Source of the DNA: Ilumatobacteraceae bacterium
Lineage (GTDB): Bacteria; Actinomycetota; Acidimicrobiia; Acidimicrobiales; Ilumatobacteraceae
Direction: 5' to 3'
NCBI GenBank assembly: GCA_017859395.1
Contig: JAFMNE010000015.1
Location: 1-43,804 of the forward strand
Length of the DNA: 43,804 bases
Each line of letters opens with the position of its first letter. Position 1 is the first letter of the stretch. A program made the position numbers and the translations under genes. Positions 34,850-43,804 of the stretch are shown here, piece after piece. The notes beneath the pieces were generated by a model. The model did no database searches. It was not told the DNA's origin and saw only the letters and a list, made by a program, of their open reading frames with translations.

Positions 34850-35328
34850 GCGCCAAGGCGCAGCGTCAGGCCACGATTACTCGACTCATCGAGCAGTCGG
34901 AGGTGTGTTCCCAAGCACGACTCGTCGAACTGTTGGCAGCCGAGGGGATCCGGGCTACCCAGGTCACGGTGAGCCGCGATCTCGAAGAGATCGGGGCGAT
35001 CAAGGTGCGCACGGGTGGTGGGGCAGCGGTGTACGCGTTGCCGGAGTTGGCGCCGGACAGGGTGGTGCCTGGCGAACAGTTGCGCCGGGTGCTGGGTGAG
35101 TGGGTGGCCGAGGTGGGCTGCAGTGGCAACATCGTCGTGTTACGCACCCCGCCGGGCTGCGCCCATGTTGTGGGGTCGGCCCTCGACAGAAGCCGTCATG
35201 AGGGCATTATCGGTACGGTGGCTGGCGACGACACCGTGCTGTGCGTCAGCGCTGACCCTGCGGGGGGAGAGGCGCTCGCGGCTCAGTTGCGTGAGCTTGC
35301 CGGAATCGAATCAGGAGGAGAGCGATGA
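34846..35328 (+). CDS. argR: Arginine repressor ArgR
   Basis: A 160-residue hexameric regulator. The N-terminal winged helix (QRQATITRLIEQSEVCSQARLVELLAAEGIRATQVTVSRDLEEIGAIKV) binds ARG boxes. The C-terminal domain (GNIVVLRTPPGCAHVVGSALDRSRHEGIIGTVAGDDTVLCV) oligomerises and binds arginine through the GT-x-AGDDT region. The GTG start overlaps the argF stop. It probably represses the operon that encodes it through the candidate box at 30788-30805. Confidence 0.95.
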   Translation: MSAKAQRQATITRLIEQSEVCSQARLVELLAAEGIRATQVTVSRDLEEIGAIKVRTGGGAAVYALPELAPDRVVPGEQLRRVLGEWVAEVGCSGNIVVLRTPPGCAHVVGSALDRSRHEGIIGTVAGDDTVLCVSADPAGGEALAAQLRELAGIESGGER

Positions 35329-36731
35329 GCAAGAACACCGACGGTGATGGTGGGCGCACCCTGTGGCACGGCCGTTTCGCCGGTGGGCCGGCCGATGCGC
35401 TCATGGCGTACACGGTGAGCCTTCCGTTCGATCGCGAATTGTGGCGCCAGGACATCGCCGGTTCGCGGGCCCATGTACGCGGGCTTGGCCGGGCCGGGTT
35501 GTTCTCAGACGGGGATGTGGCAGCAGTTCTTGCAGCGCTCGACATCGTCGAGTCGGAGTTTGCTGACGGCACATTTGTCGTGGTTGCTGGCGACGAAGAT
35601 ATCCATACCGCGGTTGAGCGTCGGGTTACCGAGATCGCCGGCGATGCCGGCGCGCGGATCCATACAGCGCGAAGCCGAAACGATCAGGTGGCGACAGACC
35701 TTCGGCTGTGGACCAAAGAGGCGTTGCGCGATGTCGTTGGCGCCGTCATCGCACTGCAAGAGGTGCTGGTCCGCCGAGCCGACGAGCACGCTGACGCCCG
35801 GCTGCCCGGTTACACCCATCTGCAGCGGGCACAACCGGTGTTGTTATCGCATCACCTGTTGGCCCACGTGTGGGCCTTTGGTCGTGATGTCGATCGACTG
35901 CTCGACTGCATAGATCGGCTCGATGTGTCGCCGCTGGGTGCTGGCGCGTTGGCGGGGACCTCGTTGCCGATCGATCCCGTCGGCACGGCATCCGACCTCG
36001 GGTTTGCCGCGGTGTTCGATAACTCCTTGGATGCGGTCAGCGACCGTGACTTTGTCGCCGAGGCGTTGTTCTGCCTGTCGATGATCGGCCTCCATCTTGC
36101 ACGCATCGGTGAGGAGTGGGTGCTGTGGACATCTGAAGAGTTCGGGTTCGTGGTGCTTGACGATGCCTATGCCACCGGCTCGTCGATGCTGCCGCAGAAG
36201 AAGAACGCCGATATCGCCGAGTTGGCACGAGGTAAATCGGGACGCCTGATCGGCAACTTGACCGGCTTGTTGGCCACGCTGAAGGGTCTGCCCCTGGCCT
36301 ACAACCGTGATCTTCAAGAAGACAAAGAGCCCCTGTTCGACTCGGTTCGCCAGGTCGTACTGGCTCTGGCTGCCGTGTCGGGCATGATCGACACAGCACG
36401 CTTCAATACCGATGCCATGGCTGCAGCGGCTGATGCTGATGTCACTGCCGCCACCGACCTGGCCGAGTTCCTGGTGCGCCGCGGTGTGCCCTTCCGGACC
36501 GCTCATGCCACGGTGGGAGAGTTGGTTCGCCGTCACCTTGCGGGAGAAGGTGACCTTGCGGATCTCGCGCGCAGCGAACTCGGTGATGAGGTGGCCGACC
36601 TATTTGCGCCAGGGGCGCAGGTCCGCAACCGCACATCGCGCGGCGCGGCAGGCCCACAGGCCGCACCGGTGCAACGTGCGGCTATCGATGAGCTCCTCGC
36701 CGGCCAGCGTCAGCGTGTGAGCGCGCGTTGA
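35325..36731 (+). CDS. argH: Argininosuccinate lyase
   Basis: Splits argininosuccinate into arginine and fumarate. The 468-residue protein starts with LWHGRFAGGPADALMAYTVSLPFD. It has HTARSRNDQVATDLRLW, TASDLGF near the substrate site, and the fumarase-superfamily signature GSSMLPQKKNADIAELARGKSGR. AGGAGAGCG precedes the ATG, which overlaps the argR stop. The preceding enzyme gene, argG, is absent from the cluster and must lie elsewhere. It ends the arginine operon. Confidence 0.96.
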   Translation: MSKNTDGDGGRTLWHGRFAGGPADALMAYTVSLPFDRELWRQDIAGSRAHVRGLGRAGLFSDGDVAAVLAALDIVESEFADGTFVVVAGDEDIHTAVERRVTEIAGDAGARIHTARSRNDQVATDLRLWTKEALRDVVGAVIALQEVLVRRADEHADARLPGYTHLQRAQPVLLSHHLLAHVWAFGRDVDRLLDCIDRLDVSPLGAGALAGTSLPIDPVGTASDLGFAAVFDNSLDAVSDRDFVAEALFCLSMIGLHLARIGEEWVLWTSEEFGFVVLDDAYATGSSMLPQKKNADIAELARGKSGRLIGNLTGLLATLKGLPLAYNRDLQEDKEPLFDSVRQVVLALAAVSGMIDTARFNTDAMAAAADADVTAATDLAEFLVRRGVPFRTAHATVGELVRRHLAGEGDLADLARSELGDEVADLFAPGAQVRNRTSRGAAGPQAAPVQRAAIDELLAGQRQRVSAR

Positions 36732-36792
36732 ACAACGACGTTGATCCGTACAGCCCAGTGACAGTTATGGAACATCAGCAGGGATACCCGAG

Positions 36793-37410
36793 ATGAACAC
36801 GGTGTTGTTTGTCGAGGTGCTGGTGACGATGGCTGTCATCATGGATCCGATCGGCAATGTGCCGATCTTCGCCAGTGTGACCCGCCGCCTGTCCGAGCCC
36901 GCGCGTCATCGTGCGGCCGCCCTCGCGGTGGTGACGGCGGCGATCATCATCGCCGTCTTCGCAGCAGCGGGCCAGCGAATCCTTTTGTATCTCGATGTGT
37001 CGCTCAGCGCGTTGCGAGGTGCGGGTGGGCTATTGCTGCTGCTCGTTGCTCTGGAGTTGCTGACCGGTTCCGATGATGCTGACTCATCAGATGCGCTCGA
37101 CCCCGATGACCATGTCGCTGTTGCCATGGTGCCGCTCGGCACGCCGCTGTTGGCGGGTCCTGGCGCGATCGTGGCCACGATCGTGTTTGTGAACCGGGCC
37201 GATGATGCCAGGAGCTATCTCGCTGTGGCGGCAGGTGCGGTCGTGGTGCTGATCGCGGTGTACCTCGCGATGCGCTTCGCCAGTGTGTTGATGCGCGTAC
37301 TGCGCCGCTCGGGCGTCTTGCTGCTCAGCCGTGTGGCAGGCCTCCTGCTGGCTGCCATTGCGGTGCAGATGCTGGCGGACGCGGTGATCGAGTTTGCCCG
37401 GCAGGTCTGA
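36793..37410 (+). CDS. MarC-family integral membrane protein
   Basis: A 205-residue protein with about six membrane segments. The family signatures are VIMDPIGNVPIFASVTRRLS (the DPxGxxPxF motif) and VPLGTPLLAGPGAIVATIV in the second half, repeating the same pseudo-symmetric element. MarC (UPF0056) proteins have no settled function; an early link to multiple antibiotic resistance in E. coli was not upheld. It starts 61 nt after argH with a weak AGGGA site. TTGATC (36741) and TTATGG (36765), 18 nt apart, could be its promoter. Confidence 0.88.
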   Translation: MNTVLFVEVLVTMAVIMDPIGNVPIFASVTRRLSEPARHRAAALAVVTAAIIIAVFAAAGQRILLYLDVSLSALRGAGGLLLLLVALELLTGSDDADSSDALDPDDHVAVAMVPLGTPLLAGPGAIVATIVFVNRADDARSYLAVAAGAVVVLIAVYLAMRFASVLMRVLRRSGVLLLSRVAGLLLAAIAVQMLADAVIEFARQV

Positions 37411-37470
37411 ATGTCTCACGGCGCAGAACCAGCCAGCCCTGGATCGTGTTCGTGGCCATGACGGCCCGTT

Positions 37471-38547
37471 TCACAGCGGCAGGAACCAGATGCCGTGAGG
37501 GTGTGCAGTGCCCAGGTGTGTCCACGTCACATCGCCTGATGCACTGCGCTGTCCGGCCAGCATTTCCGTCCGGCGCGACCCGCTTGCAGAATCGGGCCAC
37601 GGCAGATTGGGGCACTCCTGCGGAGATTCCAGCAGGAGAGCCACCGCGTCGTCATCGGCGATGGCGCTGGTGAATGTCTCGATCGTGGCGATGCGATCCG
37701 CAGGGGGCAGGTAGGCCAGAACCCACGAGGTGATGAGCGCTGTACGTGCCCCGGTGCGTGCTGCACTCACCGTGGCGTCGATGCCATCGGGAAGGCGCGC
37801 GGTATCGATGGAGGGTGGCTCCGACTGCGCCGTTGCGATCGCGGCGCGCACCCGGTCGCGGCGTTCGGACTGGTCGGGCCAGATGCAGGCATCGAGCCAT
37901 CGCAGTGCATCGTCATCGTCGGAGCGAATCGGATCTGGGTCGAGTCCTCGCCGGCCGTGGATGGTCGCCGGTTGCGGCATCTGAAACCCTGAGGATCTGA
38001 TCACGCAGGACAAGGAGGGGTCCGCGTCGCCCCATGTCGCGAGGGCGGTCCCATCGAGGCCAACACAGGTGGTGCGGTACCGGTCGGCGTGGAGGTTGAG
38101 GCCGGCCGAGGTGCCGATGTCAACGAGGTCGACTGGTTCGCCGGGGGATAGACGCGACAGTCCGATCATGATGAGCGGAGATCGCCCCACCTCATTGGTC
38201 TGCACATTGCGGTGAGCGATGAGGTGGCGCAGAGCATCAGCGTCATCTCGACACGCAGCAAGGGCAGTGGGCACAAGATCGGGCCCTGGTTGTCCGTCGG
38301 TGCTGGGATACTGCGACCGCAGGGGATGGGTCCTGTTGGACAGCACCTGATAGTGCAGCGCGGCCAACAGTTGTACCGGTCGTCGATGGGCGATATCGGC
38401 TGCGTCGAGCAGAGCGAGCACATCAGGCGTGTCTGCGATGGCCGCGCAGAGGTCGGCGTAGAGCGGTGAGCGTCGCATGATCTCGCGGGCAAACATCGCA
38501 AACTCGACGTCCATGCCGTGTGGAAACGGTGAGGTCGGCGAGGACAC
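37471..38547 (-). CDS. DUF2332-family protein
   Basis: A protein of unknown function, 358 residues. The DUF2332 hallmarks are MFAREIMRRSPLYADLCAAIADTPDVLALL near the N-terminus, EVGRSPLIMIGLSRL, PVDLVDIGTSAGLNLHADRY, which resembles a methyltransferase SAM loop, and LITSWVLAYLPPADR. The C-terminus ends in the typical HGIWFLPL-like segment. The GTG at 38547 is chosen because TAACGT lies exactly 7 nt upstream, matching the leaderless pattern of this genome; the ATG at 38514 has no ribosome-binding site. It diverges from tyrS and converges with marC. Confidence 0.78.
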   Translation of the reverse strand: MSSPTSPFPHGMDVEFAMFAREIMRRSPLYADLCAAIADTPDVLALLDAADIAHRRPVQLLAALHYQVLSNRTHPLRSQYPSTDGQPGPDLVPTALAACRDDADALRHLIAHRNVQTNEVGRSPLIMIGLSRLSPGEPVDLVDIGTSAGLNLHADRYRTTCVGLDGTALATWGDADPSLSCVIRSSGFQMPQPATIHGRRGLDPDPIRSDDDDALRWLDACIWPDQSERRDRVRAAIATAQSEPPSIDTARLPDGIDATVSAARTGARTALITSWVLAYLPPADRIATIETFTSAIADDDAVALLLESPQECPNLPWPDSASGSRRTEMLAGQRSASGDVTWTHLGTAHPHGIWFLPL

Positions 38548-38554
38548 CCGGTTG

Positions 38555-38560
38555 ACGTTA
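38555..38560 (-). promoter_or_regulatory. Candidate -10 (TAACGT) for the DUF2332 gene
   Basis: TAACGT on the minus strand, then 7 nt, then an in-frame GTG at 38547. This is the seventh case of the leaderless arrangement in the window and moves the start 11 codons upstream of the first ATG. Confidence 0.4.
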
Positions 38561-38605
38561 GTTCGGGCGGTGTGGTGGCCGGTGTGGTCTGGCACACTCC
38601 TCGGC

Positions 38606-39862
38606 ATGGATCTTGTCGATGAACTCGCGGTGCGGGGCCTCGTACACGACACAACCGATATCGATGCGCTGCGTTCGCGTCTGGTTGCGGGGCCGATCGG
38701 CGTCTATGTGGGCTTTGATCCGACCGCCGATTCACTGCATGTGGGCCACCTGCTAGGCCAGATCGGATTGCGGCGTTTCCAACTGGCAGGGCATCGCGTA
38801 TTCCCGCTTGCGGGTGGCGCCACCGGCATGGTTGGTGACCCGAGTGGCCGGTCGGCGGAACGGAATCTGCTCTCGGCTGAGGAACTGGGCCACAACGTCA
38901 CACGCATTTCGGCCCAACTAGAGCGGATTCTCGACTTCACCTCTGGAACAGCGCAACTGGTCAATAACGCTGACTGGACGGCAGATGTTGCGTTGTTGGA
39001 GTTCTTGCGCGATGTCGGGAAACACGTGTCGGTCTCGCAAATGCTCGGCCGTGACTCGGTGCGCTCACGCCTGTCGGGCGACGGACTGTCGTTCACCGAG
39101 TTCAGCTACATGCTGTTGCAGGCGAACGACTTCCGGCACCTTCATGTGGCGCACGGCGTGGAACTGCAGATGGGGGGTAGCGACCAGTGGGGAAATATCA
39201 CGGCGGGCATCGATCTCATCCGTCGCACCGTCGGGGGCTCGGCCCATGGGGTGACCTGGCCATTGCTGACAAAGGCCGACGGCACGAAGTTCGGCAAGAC
39301 GGCTGATGGCGCGGTGTGGCTCGATCCGGAGCGGACCAGCCCTTATCAGTTCCGTCAGTTCTGGCTGCAGGTTGACGACGCCGATATCCGAGACCGCCTG
39401 CTGCGGTTCAGCCTCGCGCCCGTCGCCGAGATCGAAGAATTGCTGACCACCCACGAACACGCACCGCACGAACGGGTTGCGCAGCGTGCGCTCGCACACG
39501 AACTCACCGCATTGGTGCACGGCAACGAGGCCGCTGCTGCCGCCGATGCCGCCGCGGAGGTCCTCTTTGGCGGTGATCCGCACGATGCCGATGCTGCAAC
39601 GATGGACATGTTGGCCGGCGAACTGGCCTGTACAGAGATGTCCACCGATGGCCTGTCCGACCTGGTCGAGGTGTTGGTGACCATCGGACTCGCATCATCG
39701 CGGGGCGATGCGCGTCGCACGATTGATGGTCGCGGTTTCCGTTGTAATGGGGTGGTTCTCGATGCCGATACGGACCTCGCATCGCAGTCGTTGCTGGCCG
39801 GCGGGTACCTGCTCTTACAAAAGGGACGGAGGTCACATCACCTTGTGAGGATTTTTTCCTAA
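38606..39862 (+). CDS. tyrS: Tyrosine-tRNA ligase
   Basis: A class I synthetase of 418 residues. The HIGH motif reads HVGH (45-48), in GFDPTADSLHVGHLLG. The tyrosine and tRNA site includes QMGGSDQWGNITAGIDLIRR, and the KMSKS loop is KFGKT, as usual in this TyrRS type. An S4-like RNA-binding domain forms the C-terminus (from about residue 355: LVTIGLASSRGDARRTIDGRG). No T-box leader is seen in the 91 nt before it. CACACT lies 7 nt before the ATG, possibly a weak leaderless promoter. It is followed by the rRNA operon. Confidence 0.95.
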   Translation: MDLVDELAVRGLVHDTTDIDALRSRLVAGPIGVYVGFDPTADSLHVGHLLGQIGLRRFQLAGHRVFPLAGGATGMVGDPSGRSAERNLLSAEELGHNVTRISAQLERILDFTSGTAQLVNNADWTADVALLEFLRDVGKHVSVSQMLGRDSVRSRLSGDGLSFTEFSYMLLQANDFRHLHVAHGVELQMGGSDQWGNITAGIDLIRRTVGGSAHGVTWPLLTKADGTKFGKTADGAVWLDPERTSPYQFRQFWLQVDDADIRDRLLRFSLAPVAEIEELLTTHEHAPHERVAQRALAHELTALVHGNEAAAAADAAAEVLFGGDPHDADAATMDMLAGELACTEMSTDGLSDLVEVLVTIGLASSRGDARRTIDGRGFRCNGVVLDADTDLASQSLLAGGYLLLQKGRRSHHLVRIFS

Positions 39863-39867
39863 CCGGG

Positions 39868-39896
39868 TTGTGGTGGGCATGTCCCAGCAGTAGCGT
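39868..39896 (+). promoter_or_regulatory. Candidate rRNA operon promoter
   Basis: TTGTGG (39868-39873), exactly 17 nt, then TAGCGT (39891-39896), with an AT-rich tract (ATTTTTTCCTAA, 39851-39862) directly upstream like an UP element. The start would be near 39903. TATTAT (40091-40096) could be a second -10 but has no matching -35. Confidence 0.5.
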
Positions 39897-39960
39897 TCCA
39901 ACTCGCCCTGAAGACCGGTTGGTCAGCAGGTCTCGACGCCGCTCGGCACGCCGATGCGTC

Positions 39961-39982
39961 GGAGCGTGAGCTCCTTGAAAAC
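39961..39982 (+). promoter_or_regulatory. boxB-like hairpin and boxA-like antitermination site
   Basis: GGAGC-GTGA-GCTCC is a perfect 5-bp hairpin with a GNRA loop. It overlaps CTCCTTGAAAAC, which resembles rRNA boxA. A near copy, CACCTTGAGAAC, recurs in the 16S-23S spacer (41936-41947). Both placements fit the Nus-factor antitermination sites of rRNA operons. Confidence 0.5.
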
Positions 39983-40022
39983 GGAAGAGAAGACAGAACG
40001 CCAGTGCGGGCAGTCGACCAGG

Positions 40023-40189
40023 GAGAGCTTCGGCTCTTGAGGTACGACTGTCTGTCAATTCAGCTGACGGATACCCATCCGTCGGCAAACTATTATTCGG
40101 TCAGCATCTGTGGCAGAGGGAATATTCCATCCCAATGCCACGCTCGACCATCAAACCGCGTGTCGGAGAAGCAACCGCTTCGACGGCAC
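40023..40189 (+). promoter_or_regulatory. Structured rRNA leader with four hairpins
   Basis: Much of the 334-nt gap between tyrS and 16S, in which no gene is seen. Hairpin A is AGAGC-TTCG-GCTCT (40024-40037). Hairpin B is GACGGAT-accc-ATCCGTC (40066-40083). Hairpin C is TGGCA-ga-GGGA ... TCCC-aa-TGCCA (40111-40140). Hairpin D is GTGTCG-ga-GAAGC-aacc-GCTTC-ga-CGGCAC (40160-40189), ending 7 nt before the 16S start. C and D contain tandem purine mismatches. They probably guide RNase processing or ribosome assembly. Confidence 0.55.
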
Positions 40190-40196
40190 TAGGTTC

Positions 40197-43804
<3,608 letters not shown>

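Noticed and set aside
38561-38605. T-box leader upstream of tyrS
   Set aside because: The upstream gap is only 91 nt to the first ATG of the divergent gene (58 nt to its chosen GTG) and has no T-box sequence or terminator.

Overview
The window reads as a high-GC actinobacterial chromosome segment made almost entirely of housekeeping genes. The class Acidimicrobiia is the best guess. The reasons are the 16S rRNA sequence, the actinobacterial order pyrR-pyrB-pyrC-carA-carB-...-mihF-gmk-rpoZ-coaBC-metK-priA, an ATPase-degenerate PriA, an actinobacterial integration host factor (mIHF), and a 16S-23S spacer without tRNA genes. No mobile elements, CRISPR arrays, phage genes or tRNA genes were recognised.

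Layout. Positions 1-4887 hold a minus-strand riboflavin operon (ribD-ribE-ribBA-ribH, then a MaoC-like hydratase) under an FMN riboswitch, followed by a hairpin and the start of an unidentified membrane protein. Positions 4988-18628 hold the plus-strand pyrimidine operon, preceded by a PyrR-binding RNA loop, which runs into mihF, gmk, rpoZ, coaBC, metK and priA. Positions 18586-22171 hold an RsmC-like methyltransferase (minus), then def-fmt-rsmB and moaB. Positions 22190-23641 hold hisG, a cold-shock-like small protein and an alkyltransferase-like protein. A DUF1844 gene (minus) is divergent from infC-rpmI-rplT, a SpoU-family RNA methyltransferase, pheS-pheT and an ACT-domain protein (24294-30161). 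After a convergent AlgH/YqgE gene comes the arginine operon argC-argB-argD-argF-argR-argH (30827-36731), then marC, a convergent DUF2332 gene, and tyrS. The right end is an rRNA operon: promoter, structured leader, complete 16S, spacer, and 23S cut by the window edge.

The genes form three biosynthetic blocks (riboflavin, UMP/carbamoyl phosphate, arginine) and a translation block (initiation factor 3, L35, L20, PheRS, TyrRS, deformylase, formyltransferase, rRNA methyltransferases, rRNA). Carbamoyl phosphate from carAB feeds both pyrB and argF. The arginine block carries its own repressor and a candidate ARG box.

No wholly new multi-gene system was found. The most interesting signals are regulatory and structural: a recurrent leaderless promoter motif (TAGSVT/TAACGT, 6-7 nt, then RTG) at seven gene starts; infC starting at ATA, overlapped by the stop codon of a mini-ORF; a lumazine synthase with about 30 extra residues where capsid assembly is decided; a 16S 530-loop change that mismatches the 515F primer; and an rRNA leader with stacked hairpins carrying tandem purine mismatches. 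Pathway gaps are also recorded: no argJ or argG in the arginine cluster, and no pyrF or pyrK in the pyrimidine cluster.
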